This document shows, in pieces, positions 1 to 9,743 of a stretch of 64,000 nt of DNA. The stretch is from Halomonas maura (lineage in GTDB: Bacteria; Pseudomonadota; Gammaproteobacteria; Pseudomonadales; Halomonadaceae), in the NCBI RefSeq assembly GCF_030409305.1, contig NZ_JAUFPQ010000012.1, forward strand, positions 62,001 through 126,000, written 5' to 3'. Both the position numbers and the translations under genes were made by a program. Below the pieces are notes generated by a model, which was given only the letters and a program-made list of their open reading frames with translations, did not search any database and was not told the origin of the DNA. Numbering within the stretch: position 1 is the first letter of the stretch; each line of letters begins with the position of its first letter.

Positions 1-2
1 CC

Positions 3-689
3 GAGTCGAAGAGCGGCGTGGCCTCGCGTTCGTCCGCCTCGTCGAGCCGGCGACCCGGCCGTCAGGCGGGGCAGCGTCGCACTCGAGGCTCTCAACAAGA
101 CCGCCGTGAGACGGCGCGCCCGGACTGGTTCGCGACCCTGGTCGAGAACCGCGGGCAGTGGCCCTGGCGGCGTCTGCGCTATCGGCGCCCCCGCACGGGC
201 CAGCCGATGCTGCACCTCGTGCTGCTGGACACCTCCGCCTCGACCCTCGGCCGGCACCTGCTGGGCCGCGCCAAGGGCGTGGTCGACTGCCTGGCGCGCC
301 AGGCCTACGCCGCCCGCGAGCAGATCGCGGTGCTGGGCTTTGGCAACCAGGGTGTGGCCACCCTTCAGCCCAGGCGTCGCGCGCCCAAGGACCTGCTCGA
401 GCGGCTCGACGCCGCGCCCGGCGGCGGCGGCACGCCGCTGCGCGAGGCCGTGCGGCACGCGGCGCGGCTGGTCCGCCAGTGGCGTCGCCAGGACGCCGGC
501 CTGCACGTGCGTACCTACCTGATCACCGACGGCCGCACCCGCCAGCCGCTGAGCGGCCTGCCGCCGCTCGGCGACTGCGTGGTCGTGGATACCGAGAGCG
601 CCGCCGTGAAGCGCGGGCGGGGACGCGACATCGCCCGTGCGCTGGGCGCCGATTACCGGCCGCTGGCCGGCCTGGAGGCTTCCCCGTGA
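3..689 (+). CDS. ChlD/CobT-like VWA-domain chelatase subunit, C-terminal part
   Basis: The frame is open to the left edge, so the gene is probably cut by the window; a GTG at 18 could start a shorter product but has no convincing ribosome site. A very basic Arg/Ser-rich linker (first 35 residues) leads into a von Willebrand A domain with MIDAS residues: DTSAST near residue 75, the GGGTPL threonine loop, and TDG near residue 170. This matches the C-terminus of magnesium-chelatase-D-like proteins that work with CobN in cobalt insertion where CobS/CobT are absent (family knowledge). The stop overlaps the GTG of cobB (GTGA), and cobW and cobN lie just downstream, which supports a cobaltochelatase role. 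Confidence is good for the VWA family and moderate for the chelatase assignment, because the AAA+ part is not visible. Confidence 0.75.
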   Translation, partial: ESKSGVASRSSASSSRRPGRQAGQRRTRGSQQDRRETARPDWFATLVENRGQWPWRRLRYRRPRTGQPMLHLVLLDTSASTLGRHLLGRAKGVVDCLARQAYAAREQIAVLGFGNQGVATLQPRRRAPKDLLERLDAAPGGGGTPLREAVRHAARLVRQWRRQDAGLHVRTYLITDGRTRQPLSGLPPLGDCVVVDTESAAVKRGRGRDIARALGADYRPLAGLEASP

Positions 690-2089
690 AAGACACGAGC
701 ACGCACGAGAACGCCGTCAGCTGCCCGGCGGTGTTCGTCGCCGCGCCGGCCTCGGGCCAGGGCAAGACCACGGTGACCGCGGCGCTGGCGCGGATGCTGC
801 GCCGCCGGGGCCGGGTGGTGCGGGTCTTCAAGACCGGCCCCGACTACCTGGACCCGCGGGTGCTGGCCCAGGCCTCGGGCGAGCCGGTCGATCAGCTCGA
901 CCTGTGGATGGCCGGCGAGGCCTACTGCCGCCAGCGCCTGTTCGAGGCCGCCCGCGAGGCCGACCTGATCCTGGTCGAGGGCGCCATGGGGCTGTTCGAC
1001 GGCGAGCCCTCCAGCGCCGATCTCGCCGCGCTGTTCGGCCTGCCGATGGTCATCGTCATGGACGTCAAGGGCATGGCCCAGACCGCGGCGGCGCTGGTGG
1101 CCGGCCTGGCCGGCTTCCGCGATGACGTCCGGATCGCCGGGCTGATCGCCAACGCCTGCGGATCACAGCGCCATCGCGAGCTGATCGAGGCGGCGCTGCC
1201 GGCGAGCGTGCCGCTGCTGGCGGCGATGCCCCGCGATCCGGCCCTGGCGCTGCCCGAGCGGCACCTGGGGCTGGTCCAGGCCGAGGAGATCCGCGACGAC
1301 CTGGAGGCGCGCTTCGACGCCGGCGCCGAGGCGCTCGCCGCCGAGGGCCTGGCCGAGGCCCTGCTGGGGCTGCCGCCGGTGGCCTTCACCCCCGCGCCCA
1401 GCGAGGCGGCCGCGCCGCCGGCCTGGCTGGCCGGTCGCACCATCGCCGTGGCGCGGGACGCCGCCTTCAGCTTCGTCTATCAGGCCAACCTGGACCTGCT
1501 CGAGCGCATGGGGGCGAGGCTGTGTTTCTTCTCGCCGCTCACCGATCGCGCCCTGCCGGCCTGCGACGCGCTGTGGCTGCCGGGAGGCTACCCGGAGCTG
1601 CACGCCGCCGGCCTGGCCGCCAACGCCGCGCTGCGCGACGACATCCGCCGGGCCTTCGCCGCGGACCTGCCGATACTCGCCGAGTGCGGCGGGCTGCTCT
1701 ATTGCCTGGAGACGCTCACCGATCAGCAGGACGAGACCCACGCCATGCTGGGGCTCTTGCCCGGCGCGGGCGCCATGCGCGGGCGGCGCGGCTGCCAGGG
1801 CATGCAGACCGCCGAGCTGCCCGAGGGGCCGGTTCGCGGCCACGCCCATCACCGCTCCCAGGCCAGCGGCACGCCGGCGCCCATCGCCCATGGCCGGCGC
1901 CAGCGCCATCCTGCGCCGGGTGAGGCGATCTACCGCTCGCGGCGCCTGACGGCGTCCTACCTGCACCTGTTCTTCCCCGACAACCCCGCCGCCGTGGCCC
2001 GCCTGTTCGGCGCGGACGCGGTCGAGGCCGACGGCTGTTTGTCCCCCCAAGCCTCGCTGACCGACTCGACAAAGGAATGCCAAGCATGA
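686..2089 (+). CDS. cobB: Cobyrinate a,c-diamide synthase CobB
   Basis: Amidates the a and c carboxylates of (hydrogeno)byrinate with glutamine and ATP, just before cobalt insertion in the aerobic B12 route. The 467-residue product has an N-terminal P-loop (PASGQGKTT, residues 17-25) of the CbiA/dethiobiotin-synthetase fold. Its C-terminal class I glutamine amidotransferase domain has the nucleophile Cys in LAECGGLLYC and a late ASYLHLFFPDN segment. The length is normal for the family. The GTG at 686 is chosen because it overlaps the preceding stop and the protein begins about 12 residues before the P-loop strand; the frame stays open upstream but that part is low-quality shadow. The end overlaps the cobW start (ATGA). 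Cytoplasmic. Confidence 0.93.
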   Translation: MKDTSTHENAVSCPAVFVAAPASGQGKTTVTAALARMLRRRGRVVRVFKTGPDYLDPRVLAQASGEPVDQLDLWMAGEAYCRQRLFEAAREADLILVEGAMGLFDGEPSSADLAALFGLPMVIVMDVKGMAQTAAALVAGLAGFRDDVRIAGLIANACGSQRHRELIEAALPASVPLLAAMPRDPALALPERHLGLVQAEEIRDDLEARFDAGAEALAAEGLAEALLGLPPVAFTPAPSEAAAPPAWLAGRTIAVARDAAFSFVYQANLDLLERMGARLCFFSPLTDRALPACDALWLPGGYPELHAAGLAANAALRDDIRRAFAADLPILAECGGLLYCLETLTDQQDETHAMLGLLPGAGAMRGRRGCQGMQTAELPEGPVRGHAHHRSQASGTPAPIAHGRRQRHPAPGEAIYRSRRLTASYLHLFFPDNPAAVARLFGADAVEADGCLSPQASLTDSTKECQA

Positions 2090-3186
2090 AACTCGACAAG
2101 ATTCCCGCCACGGTGGTCACCGGCTTCCTGGGCAGCGGCAAGACCACGCTGCTGGCCGGCATCCTGCGTCAGATCACCGGCAAGCGCATCGCCGTCATCG
2201 TCAACGAGTTCGGCGAGCAGGACATCGACTCCAGCCTGCTGCGCGGCTGCGCCATCGGCTGCGAGGAAGAAGGCGCGGTGGCGCTCGACGAGGACGGCGG
2301 CATCTATGAGTTGGCCAACGGCTGCATCTGCTGCACGGTAGAAGAAGAATTCCTGCCGGTGATGAAGAAGCTGGTGGCCCGCCGCGACGACATCGACCAT
2401 ATCCTGATCGAGACCAGCGGCCTGGCGCTGCCCAAGCCGCTGGTGCAGGCCTTCAACTGGCCGGAGGTGCGCCAGCACTGCACCGTCGACGCCATCATCA
2501 CCGTGGTCGACGGCCCCGCGGTGGCCGCCGGCCGCTACGCCAGCGACGTCGACCGGGTGGAGGCCCAGCGCCTCGCCGACGACAGCCTGGATCACGACCC
2601 CAGCCTGCGCGAGCTGCTCGACGACCAGCTGAGCGCCGCCGACCTGGTGCTGGTCAGCAAGAGCGACCTGCTCTCGGCGGACGAGCGGCGGCGGGTCGAG
2701 GCGCTGGTGGCCCAGAAAGTCCCCGTCTCGGTGAAGACGCTGTTTATCGATCCGAGCCTGGCCGCCGACGCGAGCCGCCTGGAGGCCCTGATGGGCATCG
2801 GCGCGGCGAGCGAGCAGGGCATCGACCGCATCGACAACCACCACGATCGCCACCACGCCGAGGGCGCCCATCACGACCACGCCCACGACCACTTCGACGG
2901 CGTGGTGATTCGCCTGGGCGAGGTCGACGCCGAGGCGCTGGAGGCGCGCCTGGCCGCGCTGCTCACGGCCCACCAGATCTATCGCGCCAAGGGCTTCGCG
3001 GCGATTCCCGGCAAGCCCATGCGCCGGGTGATCCAGGCCGTCGGCGAGAGGCTGGACGGCTACTACGATCGGCTGTGGGCCCAGGACGAGCCGCGCCATA
3101 CCGAGCTGGTCGTCATCGGCCGGGGGCTCGACCGCGAGACGCTGCAGACCGCCCTGGCGGGCGCCGAGAGCGCGACGCCCGCCTGA
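2086..3186 (+). CDS. cobW: CobW-type GTP-dependent metal chaperone
   Basis: G3E-family P-loop GTPase thought to deliver cobalt to the CobN chelatase. Visible features are the Walker A GFLGSGKTT near the N-terminus, the metal-binding CxCC motif in NGCICCTV, ETSGLA as the G3E switch, an SKSD guanine-specificity motif, and a histidine-rich loop (HHDRHH followed by HHDHAHDH) before the CobW C-terminal domain. ATG 2086 is preferred over ATG 2077: AAAGGA lies about 10 bases upstream of it, while it would abut the earlier ATG, and ATGA overlaps the cobB stop. It sits directly before cobN, the usual partner. The stop shares one base with the cobN start. Confidence 0.93.
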   Translation: MKLDKIPATVVTGFLGSGKTTLLAGILRQITGKRIAVIVNEFGEQDIDSSLLRGCAIGCEEEGAVALDEDGGIYELANGCICCTVEEEFLPVMKKLVARRDDIDHILIETSGLALPKPLVQAFNWPEVRQHCTVDAIITVVDGPAVAAGRYASDVDRVEAQRLADDSLDHDPSLRELLDDQLSAADLVLVSKSDLLSADERRRVEALVAQKVPVSVKTLFIDPSLAADASRLEALMGIGAASEQGIDRIDNHHDRHHAEGAHHDHAHDHFDGVVIRLGEVDAEALEARLAALLTAHQIYRAKGFAAIPGKPMRRVIQAVGERLDGYYDRLWAQDEPRHTELVVIGRGLDRETLQTALAGAESATPA

Positions 3187-6100
3187 TGCACCTGTTCGCG
3201 GCCAAGCCCGGGGGCTTCGTCGACGACGAGGGCATCGTCGACCTGCAGCAGGCGCCCGCCGAGGTCGTGATCCTGTCGGCCGCCGACAGCAGCCTGTCGG
3301 CGCTGGCCCAGGCGGTCGAGCGGCTGGGAGACGACTATCCCTCGGTGCGCCTCGCCAACTGGATGAACCTGGTCAAGCCGGCCGCCTATGACCTCTACGA
3401 GGACCGGGTGCTGGAGCACGCGCGCCTGGTGATCGTCTCGCTGCTCGGCGGCAGCGCCTACTGGCGGTACGGCCATGAGCGACTGCTGGCCTGGGCGGCG
3501 GCGGACTCGACACGGCGGCTGATCCTGGTGCCGGGCTGCGACGCCCCGGACGACGCCCTGCTGGAGGCCTCCAGCGTGTCGTTCGATGCCGCCTATCGGG
3601 TGTGGCGCTACCTGCGCGAGGGCGGCGCCGACAACGCCGAGCAGCTGCTGCGCTTCGTCGCCGCGGAATGTCTGGACGCCGAAGGTCTGCAACAGGGCCC
3701 GGGAACGCCGCTCGCGTGGCGCGAGCCCCGGGCGATTCCCTCGGCGCTGCTCTATCTGCCGGATGCGGCAGGCGACGGCCGGAATGCCACGCTCGCCGAG
3801 TGGCGAAAGGCGAGTGACCCCTCGCGCCCGGTCTGCCTGCTGCTGTTCTATCGCAGCCACCTGCAGGGCGCCAACACCGCGGTGCTGGACGGCCTGATCG
3901 CGGCGCTCGAGGCCGAGGGCCTGGCGCCCCTGGCGGTGGCGGTGTCCTCGCTGAAGGAAGAGGCCTGCGTGGCCTTCGTCGATCACCTGATCGAGCAGAC
4001 CGGTGCCGGCCTGGTGGTCAACACCACCGGCTTCTCGGTCAACCGCGAGCCCGACGAGGGCGAGGTCGCCGGCGGCGCGCTCGGCGAAGAACGGTATGAG
4101 GAGCTGGACAGCCTGTTCGTCGGTCGGCCGGTGGTGCTGCAGGCGATACTCGCCAGCAGCCCCGAGGAGGACTGGCGCGACAAGGCCGCCGGCCTGCACA
4201 GCCGCGACGTCGCCATGCAGGTGGTGCTGCCGGAGATGGACGGGCGCGTCATCACCCGGGCGGTGGGCTTCAAGGCCGAGTCCCACTACAGCGAGCGCTG
4301 CCAGCTGTCGGTGACCCGCCATCGCCTGCACCCCGAGCGCGCCGCCTTCGTCGCCGCGCTGGCCCGGCGCTATGCGCGGCTGCGCCACACGCCGAACGCC
4401 GACAAGCGCCTGGCGCTGGTGCTGGCCAACTATCCCGCCCGGGACGGCCGCATCGGCAACGGCGTCGGCCTGGATACCCCGGCCTCGACGGTCCAGCTGC
4501 TGCGCGCGCTGGAAGACGCCGGCTATCCGCTGGCGGACCGGCCCGTGGACGGCGACGAGCTGATCCGCCGGCTGCAGGGCAGCGTGACCAACGACCCGCA
4601 GTCGCTTGCCTGGCGCGGCAGCTGGCAGAGCCTCGCCGTCGACGACTACCTGGCCTGGTTCCGCACCCTGCCGGATTCGCTGCAGGAGGCGGTCTGGCGG
4701 CGCTGGGGCGCCCCCGAGGACGACCCCAAGCATCGCCAGGGCCGGCTCTTGATCGCCGGCATTCGCCTCGGCGAGACCTTCGTCGGCATCCAGCCGGCAC
4801 GGGACATCGACACAGGTCTGGACGACGCCCCGGACGCCGATCCGACCAGGAGCTACCACGACACCGAGCTGGTGCCGCCCCATAGCTACCTGGCCTTCTA
4901 CCTGTGGCTGCGCGAGCACTACCGGGTGGACGCGGTGATCCACGTCGGCAAGCACGGCAACCTGGAGTGGCTGCCCGGCAAGAGCACCGCGCTCTCGGCC
5001 GAGTGCTGGCCGGACGTCGCCCTGGGGCCGCTGCCGCACTTCTATCCCTTCATCGTCAACGACCCGGGCGAGGGCGCCCAGGCCAAGCGCCGCAGCCAGG
5101 CGGTGATCATCGACCACCTGATGCCGCCGCTGGCCCGGGCCGAGCTCTACGGCGATCTGGCCGAGCTCGAGTCGCTGACCGACGAGTACTACCAGGCGCT
5201 GGGCATGGACCCGCGCCGCGAGGCCCTGCTGCGCGAGCGCATCCTCGACCACCTGAAGCGCACCGGCATCGACGCCGAGCTCAGCCAGTCGGCGGCTAAC
5301 GCGGATGACGCCTGCCAGGGCGACGATGAGCGCCTGCTCAACGAGCTCGACACCTACCTGTGCGACATCAAGGAGGCCCAGATCCGCCACGGCCTGCACG
5401 TACTGGGCACCCTGCCGCCGGCGGACAAGCGGGCGGCGACCCTGGTCGCCATCCTGCGCCTGCCGCGGGGCGAGGGCCCCGAGCGCCAGGGCCTGCTGCA
5501 TGCCCTGGCCGACGATCTGGGGCTGCGCGAGCCGGATGGAAAGGGCATCCGTTTCGATCCGCTGGCCGCCGGCGCCGAACCCTGGCCGGGGCCGCGGCCG
5601 GCGGCGCTGATGGATCTGAGCGATGCGCCCTGGCGCAGCGCCGCCGACACCCGCGAGCGCTTGGAAAAGCTCGCCGAGCGGCTGGTCGAAGACCATGTGC
5701 TGGCATCCGGCGTCGTCCCGGCATCCGGCGACCTCGAGGCGCTGGCCCGCGACTATCCGGCCACCGCGGCGCTGTGTCGCCACGCCCGCGACGGCCTCTG
5801 GGCCGCCATGCGCCACGGCGCCGAGCGGGAGATCGGCGCGCTGCTCGACGGGCTCGACGGGCGCTGCGTGCCGCCCGGCCCGAGCGGCGCGCCCAGCCGC
5901 GGCCGGCTCGACGTGCTGCCCACCGGGCGCAACTTCTTCAGCGTCGACAACCGCGCCGTGCCGTCGCCCGCCGCCTGGTCGCTGGGCGAGGCCTCGGCCC
6001 AGGCGTTCGTCGAGCGCTACCTGCAGGACCACGGCGACTACCCGCGCCGGCTGGGGCTGTCGATCTGGGGCACCGCCACCATGCGTACCGGCGGCGACGA

Positions 6101-7133
6101 CATCGCCCAGGCCCTGGCACTGATGGGCGTGCGGCCGATCTGGTCGCTGGGCTCCCAGCGGGTGGTCGACGTGGAGGTGATCCCCAGCATGCTGCTGGGC
6201 CGCCCCCGGGTGGACGTCACCCTGCGGGTCTCCGGCTTCTTCCGCGACGCCTTCCCCCACGTCATCCGGCTGTTCGACGCCGCGGTGCGGGCGGTGGCCG
6301 ACTACCACGAGCCGGGCAATGGCAACACCATCCGCGCGGCGGTCGAGGCGCGCCGCGACGAGCTCGAGGCCGCCGGGCTGTCGCCCGAGGCGGCCGAGCG
6401 GGAGGCCGGCTACCGGGTGTTCGGCAGCCGGCCAGGCGAATATGGCACCGGCCTGAACCGGCTGATCGATGGCCGGGGCTGGGACGACGCCAGTGAGCTG
6501 GCCGAGGCCTATCTCGCGGCCGGCGCCTACGCCTACGGCCAGTTCCCCGAATCCGGCGCCGGGGCACGGCGCGCCTTCGAGCGCCAGCTCGGGGGCCTGC
6601 AGGCGGTGATGCACAACCAGGACAACCGCGAGCACGACATCCTCGATTCCAGCACCTACTACGCCTTCCAGGGCGGCATGGCCAACGCCGGCCGCGCCCT
6701 GGGCGGCGAGGCGCCGGCCGTCTATCACGCCGACCACGCCAACCCGGCGCGGCCGCGGATCCGCACCCTGAAGGAGGAGCTGGCCCGGGTGATCCGCTCC
6801 CGGGTGCTCAATCCCAAGTGGATCGAGGCCATGCGCGAGCACGGCTACAAGGGCGCCTTCGAGATGGCCGCCACCGTGGACACCCTGTTCGCCTACGACG
6901 CCACCACCGAGCTGGTGGCCGACTACCAGTACGCCCAGGTGACCGATGCCCTGGTGCTCGACGAGGCCAACCAGCGCTTCCTGCGCGAGCACAACGCCGC
7001 GGCGCTGGAGGAGATGGCCGAGCGGCTGCTGGAGGCGGTCCAGCGCGGCCTGTGGGAGGACGCCGGCGAACGCGGCACCGCTCTGCAGGACCTGCTGCTC
7101 GAGTTCGATGAGCGGCGGGAGACGGCGTCTTGA
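3186..7133 (+). CDS. cobN: Cobaltochelatase large subunit CobN
   Basis: Large catalytic subunit (about 1,315 residues, the usual CobN/BchH size) that inserts Co2+ into hydrogenobyrinate a,c-diamide, powered by an ATPase pair such as ChlI/ChlD or CobS/CobT. Recognisable CobN/Mg-chelatase segments include HVGKHGNLEWLPGK near the middle, YHEPGNGNTIRA, and NQDNREHDILDSSTYYAFQG towards the C-terminus. The frame is open upstream to 3075, but the ATG at 3186 gives the natural start MHLFAAKPGGF and shares a base with the cobW stop (TGATG). The end overlaps a TTG start for cobG. No frameshift or gap was seen. The opposite strand carries an equally long open frame, which is a GC-bias artefact. Confidence 0.95.
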   Translation: MHLFAAKPGGFVDDEGIVDLQQAPAEVVILSAADSSLSALAQAVERLGDDYPSVRLANWMNLVKPAAYDLYEDRVLEHARLVIVSLLGGSAYWRYGHERLLAWAAADSTRRLILVPGCDAPDDALLEASSVSFDAAYRVWRYLREGGADNAEQLLRFVAAECLDAEGLQQGPGTPLAWREPRAIPSALLYLPDAAGDGRNATLAEWRKASDPSRPVCLLLFYRSHLQGANTAVLDGLIAALEAEGLAPLAVAVSSLKEEACVAFVDHLIEQTGAGLVVNTTGFSVNREPDEGEVAGGALGEERYEELDSLFVGRPVVLQAILASSPEEDWRDKAAGLHSRDVAMQVVLPEMDGRVITRAVGFKAESHYSERCQLSVTRHRLHPERAAFVAALARRYARLRHTPNADKRLALVLANYPARDGRIGNGVGLDTPASTVQLLRALEDAGYPLADRPVDGDELIRRLQGSVTNDPQSLAWRGSWQSLAVDDYLAWFRTLPDSLQEAVWRRWGAPEDDPKHRQGRLLIAGIRLGETFVGIQPARDIDTGLDDAPDADPTRSYHDTELVPPHSYLAFYLWLREHYRVDAVIHVGKHGNLEWLPGKSTALSAECWPDVALGPLPHFYPFIVNDPGEGAQAKRRSQAVIIDHLMPPLARAELYGDLAELESLTDEYYQALGMDPRREALLRERILDHLKRTGIDAELSQSAANADDACQGDDERLLNELDTYLCDIKEAQIRHGLHVLGTLPPADKRAATLVAILRLPRGEGPERQGLLHALADDLGLREPDGKGIRFDPLAAGAEPWPGPRPAALMDLSDAPWRSAADTRERLEKLAERLVEDHVLASGVVPASGDLEALARDYPATAALCRHARDGLWAAMRHGAEREIGALLDGLDGRCVPPGPSGAPSRGRLDVLPTGRNFFSVDNRAVPSPAAWSLGEASAQAFVERYLQDHGDYPRRLGLSIWGTATMRTGGDDIAQALALMGVRPIWSLGSQRVVDVEVIPSMLLGRPRVDVTLRVSGFFRDAFPHVIRLFDAAVRAVADYHEPGNGNTIRAAVEARRDELEAAGLSPEAAEREAGYRVFGSRPGEYGTGLNRLIDGRGWDDASELAEAYLAAGAYAYGQFPESGAGARRAFERQLGGLQAVMHNQDNREHDILDSSTYYAFQGGMANAGRALGGEAPAVYHADHANPARPRIRTLKEELARVIRSRVLNPKWIEAMREHGYKGAFEMAATVDTLFAYDATTELVADYQYAQVTDALVLDEANQRFLREHNAAALEEMAERLLEAVQRGLWEDAGERGTALQDLLLEFDERRETAS

Positions 7134-8362
7134 AAGGGCGCGTCTCGACCACGTCACCCCGCGTTCGCGGCTGGTGCCCCGGCGCCTGGCGGCCCATGGC
7201 CACTGGCGACGGCCTGCTGGTGCGGGTGCGTCCCGAGATGGGCCGGCTCACCCGGGCGCAGGGACTGGCGCTGTGCGACGCCGCCGAGACCTGGGGCAGT
7301 GGGCTGATCGAGCTCACCCGCCGCGCCAATCTGCAGCTGCGCGGGGTGAGCGAGGCCGGCTGGCCCGCGCTGATGGCCCATCTCGTCGAACACCGCCTGG
7401 TGGCCCCGGACGCCGAGGCCGAGCGCCGCCCGGCGTTGCTGCTCGCCCCGGACTGGCGCGACGGCGATGCCACCCATCGGGCGGCGCGTCTGCTGCAGGA
7501 GCGCCTCGACGCCTGGCCGACGCTGCCGGGCAAGTGGGGCCTGGCCCTCGACGCCGGCCCATTGCCGGCGCTGACCGAGGCCTCCGCCGACCTGCGCCTC
7601 GAACGCTCGCGCGAGGGCGGCCTGCTGGTGCGGGCCGACGGGCGCGCCCTGGGCACCCCGGTCGACGATGTCGAGGCCGCCGTCGCGCTGATGACGCGCC
7701 TGGCGCGGTGGTTCGTCGACGCCGGCGGCCTCGAGGCCGGGCGCATGCGGCGCTTCACCGCGCCGCTGCCGGAGTGGGCGGCGGCCGTCGCCGTGCCGGC
7801 GGCAGCGTTCGATGATGCGCCGAGCCTGGCGCTGGGCGCGCATCCCGCCGGCCGGGTGGTCGGGCTGCCCTTCGGCCGGGCGCCGGCTTCGACGCTGCGT
7901 GCCGCGCTCGCGTCCGAGGCGATCACCGGGATTCGGGTGACGCCCTGGCGACGCCTGCTGCTGGAAGGCAGGCGCATGAACATGAACGACGGCGGCGGCG
8001 AGCCGCCCGCGGGCCTGATCCATGACGCGCGCGACCCGCGGCTGGCCATGGACGCCTGCCCGGGCGCGCCCTACTGCGCCCAGGCCAGCGTGGCGACCCT
8101 GGGCCTGGCGCTTTCGATGGCCGAGAAGTGGAGAGAGCGCCTGGCCGAGCGGCGGGATGAGCGCACTGGCCAGCGAGATATCGGCCGAGTGCATATTTCC
8201 GGCTGCGCCAAGGGCTGCGCCCGAAGCCGCCCGGCCGAGCTCTGCCTGACGGGGCGCGATGGCCGCTTTGACCTGATTCTGGGCGGACGCGCCGACGACA
8301 CGCCGGTCGCGACCGGCCTAAGCGAAGCCGAGGTATTGGCTGCTCTGAAGGAGAACAAATAG
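7130..8362 (+). CDS. cobG: Precorrin-3B synthase CobG
   Basis: Iron-sulphur monooxygenase that uses O2 to hydroxylate precorrin-3A and form the ring-C gamma-lactone; its presence marks the pathway as aerobic. The 410-residue protein has the nitrite/sulfite reductase ferredoxin-like half domains, and the [4Fe-4S] ligands appear as CPGAPYC (about residue 307) and SGCAKGC (about residue 347). The start is a TTG at 7130 overlapping the cobN stop (TTGA). This is unusual but gives the right N-terminus, since the conserved RGWCPGAWRPM comes 13 residues later. Translational coupling to cobN is likely. Confidence 0.92.
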   Translation: MKGRVSTTSPRVRGWCPGAWRPMATGDGLLVRVRPEMGRLTRAQGLALCDAAETWGSGLIELTRRANLQLRGVSEAGWPALMAHLVEHRLVAPDAEAERRPALLLAPDWRDGDATHRAARLLQERLDAWPTLPGKWGLALDAGPLPALTEASADLRLERSREGGLLVRADGRALGTPVDDVEAAVALMTRLARWFVDAGGLEAGRMRRFTAPLPEWAAAVAVPAAAFDDAPSLALGAHPAGRVVGLPFGRAPASTLRAALASEAITGIRVTPWRRLLLEGRRMNMNDGGGEPPAGLIHDARDPRLAMDACPGAPYCAQASVATLGLALSMAEKWRERLAERRDERTGQRDIGRVHISGCAKGCARSRPAELCLTGRDGRFDLILGGRADDTPVATGLSEAEVLAALKENK

Positions 8363-8364
8363 GG

Positions 8365-8994
8365 ATGCCTTACGTCTATGAAACTGACGGACCGGCGATC
8401 TACCGGGAGTCCTTCGCCATCATACGGCGCGAAGCCGAGCTTTCTCGCTTCTCGCCCGAGGAGGAGCCGGTGGCCGTGCGCATGATCCACGCCGCCGGCC
8501 TGGTGGCGCTGGCGCCGCACGTCCATTTCCGCGACGACGCGGTGAGCCGCGCGCGGGCGGCGCTGGAGGGTGGGGCGCCGATCCTCTGCGACGCGCGCAT
8601 GGTCGCCGAGGGCATCACTCGCCAGCGCCTGCCGGCGGACAACGCCGTGATCTGTACCCTGCACGACGAGCGGGTGCCGGGCCTGGCCCGCGAGATGGCC
8701 AACACCCGCTCGGCGGCGGCACTGGAGCTGTGGCGGCCCCATCTGGACGGCGCGGTGGTGGCGATCGGCAACGCGCCGACCGCGCTGTTCCACCTGCTCA
8801 ACATGCTCGAGGACCCGGACTGCCCGCGCCCGGCGGCGATCGTCGGCTGCCCGGTGGGCTTCGTCGGCGCGGCGGAGTCCAAGCAGGCGCTGTGGCAGAG
8901 CGGTGCGGCGCCCTGCGCCATCGTCGACGGCCGGCTCGGCGGCAGCGCGGTGACGGTGGCCGCCATCAACGCCATGGCGGATCGCCGCGAATGA
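8365..8994 (+). CDS. cobH: Precorrin-8X methylmutase CobH
   Basis: Moves the C11 methyl group of precorrin-8x to C12, giving hydrogenobyrinate. The 209-residue product is full length. The catalytic histidine lies in VRMIHAAG near residue 38, and the C-terminal glycine-rich segment IVGCPVGFVGAAESK is typical of CbiC/CobH. A clear GAAGGAGA ribosome site precedes the ATG, which begins two bases after the cobG stop. The stop overlaps the cobI start (ATGA). Cytoplasmic, no cofactor. Confidence 0.94.
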   Translation: MPYVYETDGPAIYRESFAIIRREAELSRFSPEEEPVAVRMIHAAGLVALAPHVHFRDDAVSRARAALEGGAPILCDARMVAEGITRQRLPADNAVICTLHDERVPGLAREMANTRSAAALELWRPHLDGAVVAIGNAPTALFHLLNMLEDPDCPRPAAIVGCPVGFVGAAESKQALWQSGAAPCAIVDGRLGGSAVTVAAINAMADRRE

Positions 8995-9743
8995 CGACGC
9001 CCGAGACTCTTTCCTGCACTACACCCGGCACGATTTATGGGGTGGGCCTCGGCCCCGGCAGCCAGGACCTGATGAGCGTGCGCGCCGACCGGCTGATCCG
9101 CGGCGCCACCCACGTTGCCTTCTTCCGCAAGAAGGGGCGCACCGGGCACGCCCGCACCATCGTCGAGGGCATGCTGGCGCGTGATGCCGTCGAGCTGCCG
9201 ATGGAGTATCCGGTCACCACCGAGATTCCCTTCGATGACCCGCGCTATAACGAATGGCTGGCGGCCTTCTACGCACGCCAGGTCGCGCAACTGAGTGAGA
9301 TCGCCGGGGCCGGCCACGACGTGGCGGTGCTCTGCGAGGGCGATCCCTTCTTCTACGGCTCCTTTATGCACCTCTATACCCGCTTGCAGGGAAGGGTGGC
9401 CGTGGAAGTGGTGCCCGGCATCACCGGCATGTCCGCCGCCTGGACGGCAACGGGCCGGCCCATCACCTGGGGCGACGACGTGCTGACCGTGCTGACCGCG
9501 ACCCAGCCGGAGGAGAGGCTGGCCGAGCGCATCGCGCGCACCGACGCCCTGGTGGTGATGAAGATCGGCCGCCACCTCGACAAGCTGCGCCGCGCGCTGG
9601 AAAGCGCCGGCCGCGCGGACGAGGCCTGGCTGATCGAGTACGCCTCCATGGCCCAGCAGCGGGTGGTGCCGCTGCGCGATGCCGGCGAGCGCGTGCCCTA
9701 CTTCTCGATCCTGGTGATCCATGGCGACGGGAGGCGGCCATGA
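8991..9743 (+). CDS. cobI: Precorrin-2 C20-methyltransferase CobI
   Basis: SAM-dependent tetrapyrrole methylase acting on C20 of precorrin-2 to give precorrin-3A. The 250-residue protein carries the family motifs in order: GVGLGPGSQD at the N-terminus, GDPFFYGSFMHLYTRL in the central SAM loop, and EVVPGITGMSAAW followed by GRPITWGDD. ATG 8991 overlaps the cobH stop by ATGA, and the frame upstream is shadow of cobH. It is coupled at its 3' end to cobJ by another ATGA. Confidence 0.94.
   Translation: MTTPETLSCTTPGTIYGVGLGPGSQDLMSVRADRLIRGATHVAFFRKKGRTGHARTIVEGMLARDAVELPMEYPVTTEIPFDDPRYNEWLAAFYARQVAQLSEIAGAGHDVAVLCEGDPFFYGSFMHLYTRLQGRVAVEVVPGITGMSAAWTATGRPITWGDDVLTVLTATQPEERLAERIARTDALVVMKIGRHLDKLRRALESAGRADEAWLIEYASMAQQRVVPLRDAGERVPYFSILVIHGDGRRP

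Noticed and set aside
3063..7157. 1,364-codon open frame opposite cobN
   Set aside because: Antisense shadow created by GC-rich third positions; low-complexity Arg/Gly/Ala/His/Gln composition, no ribosome site, and the + strand gene is unmistakable.
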